DNA of 64,000 bases from Phocoenobacter atlanticus subsp. cyclopteri (GCF_018343795.1 NZ_CP074346.1:186001-250000); one strand, 5' to 3'; shown: positions 33,704 through 42,134, counted from the stretch's first letter. Translations and numbers: made by a program. Notes: a model not told the origin generated them from the sequence alone.

Positions 33704-34528
33704 ATGAAATTTTCAGTATTAATCTCAATATACTACAAGGAAAATTCTAAATACTTTAATCAAGCAATGGAAAGTGTTTGGGATAACCAGAGCTTAAAAC
33801 CAAGTGAAATAGTTTTGGTTGAAGATGGTGAGTTAACTGATGAATTGTATCAAGCGATTGATGGATGGAAAGAAAAATTGCAAAATATTCTAAAAATCAT
33901 ACCGCTTGAAAATAATATTGGGCTAGGAAAGGCATTAAATGAAGGCATAAAATATTGTTCTTACGAGTTCATTGCAAGAATGGATTCAGATGATATTTGT
34001 ACACCAAATAGATTTGAAAAGCAAATTAAATTCTTACAGGAAAATCCTAAAACAGATATTTTAGGTGGGCAATTGGATGAATTTGAAAAAGAGATAGGAA
34101 ATATTAAATCTTCTCGTAAATTACCTTTAATTCATAATGAAATAGTTAAATTTGCCAAAAAACGTAGTCCTTTTAATCATCCGTTAGTGATTTATAGAAA
34201 AAGTGCGGTTGAAAAAGTGGGGGGATATCAAGATGATCATCTTTATGAGGATTATGCTCTTTGGGTAAGAATGATACATAATGGAGCAATAGTTGCCAAT
34301 TTACCTGATACGATTTTATATATGCGAGCTGGTAATGATATGTTTAAACGTCGTGGAGGCTTTAAATATGCTATTAGTGAAATTAAATCACAATATAAGT
34401 TCTATAAAATAGGATTTTTATCATTCTTTGAGTTTCTGAAAAATTGTATAATTCGAACTCCTGTTAGGATTATGCCTAATGAACTACGAGTTTTTATTTA
34501 TGAAAAAATATTGAGAGTAAGTAATTAG
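33704..34528 (+). CDS. GT2 family glycosyltransferase (AmsE/LsgF-like)
   Basis: A 274-residue GT-A enzyme. FSVLISIYYKENSKYFNQAM, IVLVEDGELTDELY, IGLGKALNEGI and FIARMDSDDICTPNRF (metal site) mark the subfamily remembered as AmsE of Erwinia and LsgF of H. influenzae, often annotated as galactosyltransferases. The specificity is unproven. It lies between the Wzy-like gene (5 bp) and the initiating transferase (9 bp). Confidence 0.85.
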   Translation: MKFSVLISIYYKENSKYFNQAMESVWDNQSLKPSEIVLVEDGELTDELYQAIDGWKEKLQNILKIIPLENNIGLGKALNEGIKYCSYEFIARMDSDDICTPNRFEKQIKFLQENPKTDILGGQLDEFEKEIGNIKSSRKLPLIHNEIVKFAKKRSPFNHPLVIYRKSAVEKVGGYQDDHLYEDYALWVRMIHNGAIVANLPDTILYMRAGNDMFKRRGGFKYAISEIKSQYKFYKIGFLSFFEFLKNCIIRTPVRIMPNELRVFIYEKILRVSN

Positions 34529-34537
34529 AGAATAACT

Positions 34538-35788
34538 ATGAAAAAACTAATAACAAAAATACTGAGAAATATTTTCATCCAATTTATATTTGGGCTAACA
34601 ATTTCTGTTTACCTTATAGCAATATTAATGTGGGGAACTAATTGGCATAGTTGGAATAATAACTCAATAAATAGTGTAATTATGATGGGAATTGTGTACG
34701 TATCTTCATTTTGGAGTATTCGCCGTTTTACCTCTCATATAGGAATATTAACTTTCCGTTATATTGTTCCTATTTTTGGGTTTTGGTTTGTCTTAGTTGC
34801 TGCAATCATATTTATTTTTAGATTTGATTATTCCGTATGGTATTTGATATTTTCTAGCATCGTATCTCTTTCTTTACTTATTTTATTTGATTATATAAAT
34901 AGAATAAATAAACAAAAAATTATTGCGTATATACCAACGAGAAGAATAACAGAATTACCGAAAATACCTTATGTTACTTGGAAAAAATTAGAGAAAACCC
35001 AACCGCTTACAAAACAAGATGTGAGTATCGTAATGGCTGATTTGCGAGCTGATTTATCTGATGAATGGCAACAGTTTTTAGCTGATTGTACGTTAAAGCA
35101 TATTCCTGTTTATCACAGTAGTCGTTTATTAGAGAGGTTAACTGGTCGAGTGAAGATTGATCATATGTATGAAAATGAATTAGGTGCATTATTGCCCTCT
35201 AAAAGTTATCAAACCATTAAAAGAATATTAGAAACGTCTCTAATTTTATGTAGTTTACCAATTGTTTTACCTGTGATGATTATTACTGGATTACTTATAA
35301 TGATTGAGAGTCGTGGTGGAATGTTCTTTTTACAGGAGAGAATAGGACAAGGAGGAATTCCTTTTACAGTATATAAATTTCGTAGTATGTGTAAGGATTC
35401 AGAAAAGGACGGTTCTCAGTTTGCACAAGCAAATGATATGCGTGTAACACGTATTGGTAAATTTATTCGCAAAACTCGTATTGATGAACTACCACAGTTT
35501 TTCAATGTGTTAAAAGGTGAGATGAGTTTGATTGGTCCAAGACCAGAACAGAAGAAATTTGTAGAAGAATTTAATAAAGAGATTCCATTTTATAATTATC
35601 GTTATATCGTTAAACCGGGTATTTCTGGTTGGGCTCAGGTAGTTCAAGGTTATGCAGCTGATACAGATGATACGAGAATAAAATTAGAACACGATTTTTA
35701 CTATATTAAAAACTTCTCATTCTCAATGGATTTAGTAATTTTGTTTAAAACAATTCAAACTATGTTGACGGGGTTTGGGGCTAGGTAA
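34538..35788 (+). CDS. Undecaprenyl-phosphate sugar phosphotransferase (initiating transferase)
   Basis: A 416-residue bacterial sugar transferase of the polyprenyl-phosphate phosphotransferase family. Four to five membrane segments (about 15-130) precede a linker and then the catalytic domain (about 225-416) with RIGQGGIPFTVYKFRSM, TRIGKFIRKTRIDELPQFFN, GEMSLIGPRPE and VKPGISGWAQV. It would load the first sugar-phosphate on undecaprenol, starting assembly of the side chain. It resembles WbaP/RfbP and WcaJ. It is the last gene of the polysaccharide run. Confidence 0.9.
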   Translation: MKKLITKILRNIFIQFIFGLTISVYLIAILMWGTNWHSWNNNSINSVIMMGIVYVSSFWSIRRFTSHIGILTFRYIVPIFGFWFVLVAAIIFIFRFDYSVWYLIFSSIVSLSLLILFDYINRINKQKIIAYIPTRRITELPKIPYVTWKKLEKTQPLTKQDVSIVMADLRADLSDEWQQFLADCTLKHIPVYHSSRLLERLTGRVKIDHMYENELGALLPSKSYQTIKRILETSLILCSLPIVLPVMIITGLLIMIESRGGMFFLQERIGQGGIPFTVYKFRSMCKDSEKDGSQFAQANDMRVTRIGKFIRKTRIDELPQFFNVLKGEMSLIGPRPEQKKFVEEFNKEIPFYNYRYIVKPGISGWAQVVQGYAADTDDTRIKLEHDFYYIKNFSFSMDLVILFKTIQTMLTGFGAR

Positions 35789-35792
35789 TTAT

Positions 35793-36233
35793 ATGACAAA
35801 AATTATAAACATAGATACAACCTATTTAAAACGTTGCAATGAAGCTTTAGAAAAAGCATATCAAGGTTTTTTGAAATATAATGAAGAAGATATTGAATAT
35901 GAAATTTTCCGTTCAGCCACAGTAAAGGAATTTGAAATTGTGCTTGAACAAGTAGGAAAATTAATGAAAAAAGTTCTAAAACCGTATTTTCATAGTTCAA
36001 GAGCAGTAGATACTTTATATTTCAAAGATATTTTTCGTTATGCGGCTAATCACGGCTTATTAACATCTGATGAAGTTGAGAGGTGGTTGGAGTATAGAGA
36101 TAATCGAAACAGTACTGCTCATGATTATGGTGTCAGTTTTGCAAATAAGACATTGGTGATGATACCAAATTTTATCGATGATACAAAAAAAGTAATTGCA
36201 GTGATAGAAAGTGAAAATACAAAACAAGCATAA
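35793..36233 (+). CDS. HEPN-type nucleotidyltransferase substrate-binding protein (HI0074-like), toxin candidate
   Basis: A 146-residue helical HEPN protein. RNSTAHDYG near residue 110 fits the RX4HXY motif of HepT-type RNases; EFEIVLEQVGKLMKK in the middle resembles HI0074-type proteins. The MNT gene overlaps its 3' end. ATG 35793 is chosen over an in-frame codon at 35775 that lies inside the preceding transferase gene. Likely the toxin half of a HEPN/MNT pair; it directly follows the sugar transferase with a 4-bp gap, so it may be transcribed with the polysaccharide genes. Confidence 0.8.
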   Translation: MTKIINIDTTYLKRCNEALEKAYQGFLKYNEEDIEYEIFRSATVKEFEIVLEQVGKLMKKVLKPYFHSSRAVDTLYFKDIFRYAANHGLLTSDEVERWLEYRDNRNSTAHDYGVSFANKTLVMIPNFIDDTKKVIAVIESENTKQA

Positions 36234-36516
36234 ACAGGCAATTATAGAAATTGCTCGTAATACGATTACTGAACCCTGTGAGATTTTAGCTTTTGGTAGT
36301 AGAGTCAATGGCGATGCACATGATGGTAGTGATCTCGATCTTGTTATTATTTCTCAAAAGCAATGTGCTATAGACAGTGAGATGTTTGTAAATTTTAAAA
36401 ATAGATTGCAAGAGTCTAATATTCCTATTCTTGTCCAAGTAATGGATTGGTATGCCATTCCTGAGAGTTTTCGACAAAATATAGCAAGGAAAAATGAACG
36501 GTTAATGATTATTTAA
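36211..36516 (+). CDS. MNT-type minimal nucleotidyltransferase (HI0073-like), antitoxin candidate
   Basis: A 101-residue protein with FGSRVNGDAHDGSDLDLVI near residue 28, the GSX10DXD active site of MNT proteins, and VQVMDW later. MNT partners add AMP units to the HEPN tyrosine and neutralise the RNase. The start is a GTG at 36211, overlapping the HEPN gene by 23 bp, consistent with translational coupling. A later ATG would remove much of the domain. Confidence 0.8.
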   Translation: MKIQNKHKQAIIEIARNTITEPCEILAFGSRVNGDAHDGSDLDLVIISQKQCAIDSEMFVNFKNRLQESNIPILVQVMDWYAIPESFRQNIARKNERLMII

Positions 36517-36587
36517 TATTTATTATCAAGAGTATATAGAATGAAAGCAGTCTTGTTTTATAGTAAAATTGAGTAATAAAGATAGTT

Positions 36588-36836
36588 ATGTTGCATATGA
36601 TGGTGTAGCAAAACATTCGAGATATTAATAAAGCGGTTAAAAATAATCCTGATAAATTCCCCTCTGATTATGTTATCATTATTTCAAAAGAAGACAAAAA
36701 AGAACTGGTGAAAAATTTCTACTGGTTCCATTTTCTTAAACATTCCTCTATTGGTTCTGATGTTTTAGCTGAGGATGGTAAATACACTTATGAAGTGTAT
36801 TTGTTGAACAATAGAGAAAAGTTGCAAAAATCCTAA
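36588..36836 (+). pseudogene. Remnant of an ORF6N-like gene
   Basis: The frame reads MLHMMV, a TAG at 36606-36608, then QNIRDINKAVKNNPDKFPSDY and about 55 further codons ending at TAA 36834-36836. The NIRDINKAVKNNPDKFP segment resembles the ORF6N domain of phage antirepressor-type proteins, which usually sits near the N-terminus of a longer protein. No start lies just before it, and the C-terminal half (DGKYTYEVYLL) does not obviously belong to the same family. I read it as a broken fragment. It accounts for most of the 393 bp between the MNT gene and the ParB-like gene. Confidence 0.45.
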
Positions 36837-36909
36837 AAACCTTGCCACTTGAAATTAATTAAGGTTTAGGAAAGCACTAAAATTCATATTTACTACTTAA
36901 TTTGATTTA

Positions 36910-38244
36910 TTGAAGGATAATAAAAATATGAAACAACAAATTATTACGATACCTATTGATAAACTATATCTATGGACTGAAAACCCTCGGGATCCTGTAG
37001 ATACATCCTTTTCTGATTATGAGATTATTAAAAAAGCAGTTGAAGATAAAAATCTAAAATGGGAATTGCCTAAATTAGTGAATAAAATGGGTAAGTATTA
37101 TGATTTTAGTGAATTACCAACAGTAGTTGAGCATAATGGAAAGTATATTGTTTATGATGGTAATAGAAGAATTGCTGTTTTAAAATACTTGCAGAATAAG
37201 GAATTGTATCAATCACTTGGTGGTGGACTTTTCTTTGAAGACGAACCTTTAGAACTTAAAGAATTGAAAAATATTCCTTGTAATGTTTGTGATAAGTATA
37301 CTGCTTTAATAAATATAGAAAGAAAACATGTTGAGAATGGTACTTGGAAAGCATTAGATAGGGATTATTTCCTATATAAGCATAGAGGTAAAGCAAAAAG
37401 TAATTTTTTAATTATTGAAGAAAATACAGGGATTATAAGTACTAATAGTAAGCTAAATCAGAGATTTGTAAAAGATGAGGTTTTTAGTGAGGAGAATCTA
37501 AGGAGTATCGGTTTTTATATTAATAAAGGGCAGATACTCTCTTCATATGACTTACAAACATCAAATGATATACTTAATAAAGTTGTGGAGTTAATTGCTA
37601 AGAATATCGTTTCAACAAGAAATAATCGACCTAGTAAGAAAGGTGTTTTGAAAAGTATTCTTGAAAAGAATACAACAATAAAAATAGAAGAGTTTAATCC
37701 TAAAAAATCTCAAAATATAAGTAATTATCCTAAAAATGAAAACTCTTATGTAAGACAAATATCAAGAAAAACGCCAGTTTCGAATCCGCATAAAAGAGAT
37801 ATTTTATTTGGAAGAACGTTAGTATTAAGGAGTAGTGCTATTAATGATTTATATTCAGGTATTTGTTGTTTGTATGATAAAGTAAAAAATAATGATCAGA
37901 ATTTGTTTAAAACATTACCTGTTTTTGGGATGTCTTTACGGTTGATCCTAGATGTAGCAGGAAGAGAATATTTTAAAAAGGATGCTGAAAAAGCGAATAA
38001 AGATCAGTTGTGGAAAGATTTTATTTCGGTAGCAAAAAAGGATTTTAAATGCTTAAATGATATAGAAAAATTAAATTTTTTATCACTCAGTCAAGGTTGG
38101 TTAGAAAGTGGTACTAATTTTGAAGCTCCATTAGGTAAGTGGGCTCACGGAACTCTACCAACATCTAAGCAAGATATATTACAATTATCTTATATTGTTG
38201 GAGATATATTGGAGTTTTATTTCAAAAGGGATAATACATTATGA
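36910..38244 (+). CDS. ParB/sulfiredoxin-fold protein, first gene of a candidate defence operon
   Basis: A 444-residue protein (438 from the ATG at 36928 preceded by AAGGATAATAAA). The N-terminal third has ParB/Srx-fold features: IPIDKLYLWTENPRDP, then VVEHNGKYIVYDGNRRIAVLKY near residue 90, where DGNRR corresponds to the nucleotide-binding motif of ParB-like proteins. The middle is lysine/asparagine-rich. The C-terminal part (about 310-440) is helical with GKWAHGTLPTSKQDILQLS, possibly HEPN-like. It overlaps the ATPase gene by ATGA. I know no characterised protein matching the whole chain; a role in sensing or cutting DNA is inference. Confidence 0.65.
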   Translation: MKDNKNMKQQIITIPIDKLYLWTENPRDPVDTSFSDYEIIKKAVEDKNLKWELPKLVNKMGKYYDFSELPTVVEHNGKYIVYDGNRRIAVLKYLQNKELYQSLGGGLFFEDEPLELKELKNIPCNVCDKYTALINIERKHVENGTWKALDRDYFLYKHRGKAKSNFLIIEENTGIISTNSKLNQRFVKDEVFSEENLRSIGFYINKGQILSSYDLQTSNDILNKVVELIAKNIVSTRNNRPSKKGVLKSILEKNTTIKIEEFNPKKSQNISNYPKNENSYVRQISRKTPVSNPHKRDILFGRTLVLRSSAINDLYSGICCLYDKVKNNDQNLFKTLPVFGMSLRLILDVAGREYFKKDAEKANKDQLWKDFISVAKKDFKCLNDIEKLNFLSLSQGWLESGTNFEAPLGKWAHGTLPTSKQDILQLSYIVGDILEFYFKRDNTL

Positions 38245-39815
38245 AAATAACCAAACTATTTATTAAAAAGTTTAGGGGGTTTCAGAAAGTAGAATTTAAG
38301 TTAGGTTCTCAAATAACTGTTATAGCAGGGCAGAATGGAACTCAAAAAACCACATTGTTGGGGTTATTAACGCAACCTTTTACTATTACTGATAAAAATA
38401 ATCCAATGTATGGAGAAAAGCCCTTGTCTGGCGAAAGTTTTAGATCAGATTTTTCAGAAAAGTTTAAATTTTCTGAAGTATTTGACAGAGTAGGTAATCA
38501 CCAATGGACATTATTTTTTGATAATGGTACAGATTATACAGCAGGAACTATTGAAAGAATAGAAAAAGGTAAAGAAAAATCTCTTCGCATATGGAAAGTA
38601 AATAAGGAAACGGGTAAAAAAGATGCTAAAAAAGGTTCTGGATATGTTCAATTGCCCGTTATTTATTTAAGTTTAAAAAGACTTTTACCTATTGGAGAGG
38701 ATAATCAATTACAAAGTGATAGATCTATTGTTTTAACAGATCAGGAAAAGAGGTTTTATGAAAAGTGGCATAATAAAATTTTAATTTTAGTTGGAGATGA
38801 TAATAAAATAACTGATGCAACTCCTTTGGAGAGTCCACATAAACAAACTTTAGCAGCAAATACTAAATATTATGATTGGCAATTGAATTCTGCAGGACAA
38901 GATAATATTGGTAAAATATTACTTGCAGTACTTTCTTTTAAGCGTTTGAAAGATAAGTATCAAGATAATTATAAAGGTGGGATTTTAGCAGTGGATGAAA
39001 TTGATACAACATTTTATCCTGGCTCTCAAGTAAAATTATTAAATGCACTTAATAATTTTGCATCTAAATTTAATATTCAAATTATTTTTACAACACACTC
39101 TTTGACTCTTTTAGAAGAAGTTTCAAAATTGAAAAATGATATAAATAGGAAAGGACAGATAAATTTAGTTTATTTACAAAGACAAGATAAAAATATTATT
39201 GCCAATAATAATGCAGATTATAAGTTTATAGAAAGCCATTTAAAGGTGTCTCTAACAAATCAAATATCAGAAGTAAATAAAGTTGAGGTGTTTGCTGAGG
39301 ATGCTGAAGGAGTATTATTTGTAAAATATTTACTAGGAAATAAACGTACACGGCTACTCAATTTTAATAGTAAGGTAAAACTGGGTTGTAATAATTTAAT
39401 TGAGTTATCAAGTAAAGTACCTTATTTTCAATTTCCAAATTCTATCATTGTACTAGACGGTGATGTAGAAAAAAAACAATTGAGAAAAATTAAAAGGGAT
39501 AAGATAAAAAATATTGTATGTTTACCCGGTGAACATTCTCCAGAGCAGATTATAGCACAGTTCTTATATGATTTATCTGATACTGATTCCTTGTGGAAAA
39601 ATATAGACGAAACTTTTACGAAACAGTATTGTTTTCAAGATTATTCTAATGATGAAATACAAAATGAGAGAGATAAAGCAAAACAATGGTTTAATTATCA
39701 TTTACCTAAATGGGGTAAATATGCAAATAAAGTATTAAATCCTTGGAAAAAGCGAAATAAAGAAATTGTAGATAATTTCTTAAATGAATTTGATGAATTA
39801 TTCAAAAGGTTTTAG
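38241..39815 (+). CDS. OLD-like AAA ATPase with TOPRIM-like C-terminus
   Basis: A 524-residue protein. The N-terminal ABC/AAA-type ATPase domain begins KLFIKKFRGFQKVEF, with Walker A IAGQNGTQKTTLLG (Q replaces the usual last glycine), a signature-like NSAGQDNIGKILLAVLSF, Walker B GGILAVDEID and an H-loop FTTHS. From about residue 345 a TOPRIM-like region shows VEVFAEDAEGVLFVKYLL and SIIVLDGDV, the acidic positions expected of OLD-family nucleases. OLD-type proteins occur in several phage-defence systems. The tight coupling to a ParB-like and a methyltransferase gene is unusual. The nuclease function is inference. Confidence 0.72.
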   Translation: MKITKLFIKKFRGFQKVEFKLGSQITVIAGQNGTQKTTLLGLLTQPFTITDKNNPMYGEKPLSGESFRSDFSEKFKFSEVFDRVGNHQWTLFFDNGTDYTAGTIERIEKGKEKSLRIWKVNKETGKKDAKKGSGYVQLPVIYLSLKRLLPIGEDNQLQSDRSIVLTDQEKRFYEKWHNKILILVGDDNKITDATPLESPHKQTLAANTKYYDWQLNSAGQDNIGKILLAVLSFKRLKDKYQDNYKGGILAVDEIDTTFYPGSQVKLLNALNNFASKFNIQIIFTTHSLTLLEEVSKLKNDINRKGQINLVYLQRQDKNIIANNNADYKFIESHLKVSLTNQISEVNKVEVFAEDAEGVLFVKYLLGNKRTRLLNFNSKVKLGCNNLIELSSKVPYFQFPNSIIVLDGDVEKKQLRKIKRDKIKNIVCLPGEHSPEQIIAQFLYDLSDTDSLWKNIDETFTKQYCFQDYSNDEIQNERDKAKQWFNYHLPKWGKYANKVLNPWKKRNKEIVDNFLNEFDELFKRF

Positions 39816-39818
39816 GAT

Positions 39819-40694
39819 ATGTTTTACTCTCCTTTAAGATATCCTGGCGGGAAAAAAAGATTAGCAGAATTTATTGCTAAAATTTGTGTTGATAATAATA
39901 TTGATGGCCATTACATAGAACCTTATGCTGGGGGAGCTTCAGTTGCTTTGTATCTGCTTTTTCAAAATAGAGTAAAAAAAATTACTATTAATGATTTTGA
40001 TAAAGCAATTTATGCTTTTTGGTATTGTGTCGTTCATTATACTGAAGATTTTTGTAATTTAATTGAGAAAACAGATATTACTATTTCAAACTGGAATAAA
40101 GCAAAAGATGTTCAAAAGAAAAAAGATCAGATATCACTCAGTGCTAAGAAACAAGTTTTAGAATTAGGTTTCTCGACTTTTTTTCTAAATAGAACTAATC
40201 GTTCTGGTATTATAAATGCTGGGGTTATTGGTGGGCTTGAACAAAAGGGTAATTATAAAATAGATTGTCGTTTTAATAAGATTGATTTAATAAAAAGGAT
40301 TAGATTAATAGCACAATTTAGGGAGCGTATTATATTAGAAAATTTAGATGCAATTGAGTTAATAAAGAAAGTTAATAAACAAGAAAATACCTCAAATTAT
40401 ATTTTTTATTTTGATCCTCCATACTATGTACATGGTCCAGGACTATATTTAAATTCTTACTTAGATATTGACCATGTTAAAGTTGCAGATGAAATAAAGA
40501 ATATAGATGATTGTTATTGGATTATTTCTTATGATAATACTGAAAGAATCAACGAACTATATAGTTGGGTAGAAAAGAAAGTAGAATTTACTTTAACTCA
40601 TTCAATTAATAAATCGAGAAAAGGAAAAGAAATCTTATTTTTTAGTAATAAAATTGTAAAAATAGATTTAGATCCAATACAAAAATATATTTAA
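39819..40694 (+). CDS. D12-class DNA adenine-N6 methyltransferase
   Basis: A 291-residue Dam/M.DpnIIA-type methyltransferase. LRYPGGKKRLAEFI (motif X, SAM binding), YIEPYAGGASVALYLL (motif I) and FYFDPPYYVHGPGLY (motif IV catalytic DPPY) are all intact. The target sequence cannot be read. It starts 3 bp after the ATPase stop with AGGA before the ATG, so it belongs to the same operon. It may protect host DNA from the nuclease encoded upstream, or be an accessory enzyme. No conventional type II endonuclease is adjacent. Confidence 0.85.
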   Translation: MFYSPLRYPGGKKRLAEFIAKICVDNNIDGHYIEPYAGGASVALYLLFQNRVKKITINDFDKAIYAFWYCVVHYTEDFCNLIEKTDITISNWNKAKDVQKKKDQISLSAKKQVLELGFSTFFLNRTNRSGIINAGVIGGLEQKGNYKIDCRFNKIDLIKRIRLIAQFRERIILENLDAIELIKKVNKQENTSNYIFYFDPPYYVHGPGLYLNSYLDIDHVKVADEIKNIDDCYWIISYDNTERINELYSWVEKKVEFTLTHSINKSRKGKEILFFSNKIVKIDLDPIQKYI

Positions 40695-40807
40695 GACTCA
40701 TATAAAAATATTTATACTATTTGTATTTTGTTATATCAGAGTTATCCAAAAATCAGTAGCTTTTATTTATAAAATAGAAAAGAATAGAATCAAGGTTATT
40801 GGTGAAA

Positions 40808-40981
40808 ATGTCTGGAAGACGATGGACCTTTCCAAAAGGAAAAAAGATTAAAAACACAAAAAATTATGGAGTAGCTTTCATAAATGTTCTAGAAAAAAAT
40901 CGACAACTTCGTTATGCTAATGAATTTAGAAAAGTAATTTTTACAGCTGAGAAAATAATTAAGAAGAAATATCGATTATAG
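40808..40981 (+). CDS. Small basic orphan protein
   Basis: A possible 57-residue protein starting MSGRRWTFPKGKKIKNTKNY, strongly basic with no membrane segment and no family I recognise. Two upstream in-frame non-ATG starts exist (TTG 40799, GTG 40802). It lies between the methyltransferase and the third HEPN/MNT pair. It could be a real small protein, or the tail of a degraded gene. Confidence 0.3.
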   Translation: MSGRRWTFPKGKKIKNTKNYGVAFINVLEKNRQLRYANEFRKVIFTAEKIIKKKYRL

Positions 40982-41082
40982 TATGGAAGTTTGTTATAAA
41001 TTTGATTGAGTATTAATTAACTAACAATATTCCTATTATTATACAAAGTGATATGCACTAAATTTCAAGGCAAGGATATAAA

Positions 41083-41487
41083 ATGGAAAACCTGAAAAAT
41101 ACACGATTTAAACAACGCTTAGAAAATTTTGAGAAAGCCTTTTTACAATTACAAAAAGCAGTAAGCCGAGCAGATGAACTGGACGATCTCTCAAAAGAAG
41201 GCTTAATTCAGCGATTTGAATATACTTTTGAGTTGGCTTGGAAAACGCTAAAAGATTATTTGGAGTCAGAAGGAGAAATTACTACTTCGCCTCGTCAAGT
41301 ACTTAAACAGGCTTTTAAAATGAATTTATTAGATAATGGAGAATTATGGATCACAATGTTAGATAAACGAAATCTAATGGCTCATACTTATAATGAAGAT
41401 TATTTTAAGCAAGTTTTTGAAAGTATTGTTAATCAATATTTTGAACAGATTGAAAAATTATATATTCAATTAAAAGAGTTTCGTTGA
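41083..41487 (+). CDS. HEPN-type nucleotidyltransferase substrate-binding protein (HI0074 family), toxin candidate
   Basis: A 134-residue helical protein closely fitting the HI0074 family: NTRFKQRLENFEKAFLQLQ at the N-terminus, FEYTFELAWKTLKDYLE in the middle, and RNLMAHTY near residue 104, the RX4HXY motif of HepT toxins. The partner MNT gene follows with a one-base overlap (TGATG). H. influenzae carries the same pair as HI0073/HI0074. AAGGATATAAA supplies the Shine-Dalgarno. Confidence 0.88.
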   Translation: MENLKNTRFKQRLENFEKAFLQLQKAVSRADELDDLSKEGLIQRFEYTFELAWKTLKDYLESEGEITTSPRQVLKQAFKMNLLDNGELWITMLDKRNLMAHTYNEDYFKQVFESIVNQYFEQIEKLYIQLKEFR

Positions 41488-41804
41488 TGAATAATCAGTT
41501 TGGATTGTATGAGCATAGTTATGTATTACTTTGTGATGCTCTTAAGTTATTTCCTGAAATAGAACAAGCTTGGATTTTTGGTTCTCGTGCATTAGGAAAT
41601 TACAAAAAAGGTTCTGATATAGATTTAGCAATCTCAGGTCAAAATATTAATTTTGACACTGTTACAGCCTTATATGGTACGTTGAATGAAGAAATATCTA
41701 TTCCTTATATGGTCGATGTTGTAGATATAAATAATATAGAAAATCCTTTATTAAAAGAACATATAGAGCAAAAAGGCGTATTGTTTTATAGTAGGGGAGT
41801 CTAA
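41487..41804 (+). CDS. MNT-type minimal nucleotidyltransferase (HI0073 family), antitoxin candidate
   Basis: A 105-residue protein with WIFGSRALGNYKKGSDIDLAI near residue 30, the canonical GSX10DXD nucleotidyl-transfer site, and PYMVDVVDI carrying the third acidic position. It is encoded immediately after its HEPN partner. The start ATG 41487 overlaps the HEPN stop by one base and is preferred over the TTG one codon earlier. This is the most canonical of the three HEPN/MNT modules in the window. Confidence 0.88.
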   Translation: MNNQFGLYEHSYVLLCDALKLFPEIEQAWIFGSRALGNYKKGSDIDLAISGQNINFDTVTALYGTLNEEISIPYMVDVVDINNIENPLLKEHIEQKGVLFYSRGV

Positions 41805-42008
41805 TTAGAATAGCATGTTGTAAATATCCAAATAAGGAAAATGATTATGAAACAATTACAAGTTATAAAAATAAGCTTGTTTTGGTACAGAGTAATAACA
41901 AGAGAAATAAATTAAGTAGTATCTAATAATATTGATAAATCCCCATCGTTTCAGTGCTCCCAAATATTCAACAGTCAATCCACTCTTTTATTTATAAAGC
42001 CAGTTAAT

Positions 42009-42038
42009 AGCGGTAAGATGATCACAAATTTTTGCAAA
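42009..42038 (+). repeat. DNA uptake signal sequence, Apl type, degenerate
   Basis: AGCGGTAAGATGATCACAAA followed by TTTTTGCAAA, part of a 715-bp stretch (41805-42519) with no credible gene. That stretch otherwise holds a second, opposite uptake signal and two hairpins. A 24-codon frame at 41841 (MIMKQLQVIK) follows AAGGAAAATG but ends quickly. Confidence 0.55.
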
Positions 42039-42078
42039 TATAGTAAATTAAACTTAAATTAGTACTATGATTTTGTCG

Positions 42079-42115
42079 GGGAGTATTAGTAAACGTAGTT
42101 TACGTATATGCTCCC
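42079..42115. repeat. REP-like hairpin A
   Basis: An imperfect palindrome: GGGAGTATTAGTAAAC pairs with GTTTACGTATATGCTCCC around a 3-nt loop. Its sequence is related to the inverted hairpin at 42195-42233. No poly-T tail follows, so it is not a typical terminator. Confidence 0.5.
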
Positions 42116-42134
42116 AAATGCACGGGATAACATA

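Noticed and set aside
39819-40694. The methyltransferase as the housekeeping Dam enzyme.
   Set aside because: The standard Pasteurellaceae dam lies in a different core neighbourhood; coupling to the ParB-like and ATPase genes in an island favours an accessory enzyme, though specificity is unknown.
41841-41915. Short frame MIMKQLQVIKISLFWYRVITREIN after AAGGAAAATG.
   Set aside because: Although it has a Shine-Dalgarno-like site, it is only 24 codons with no recognisable signal; it could be the start of a deleted gene.
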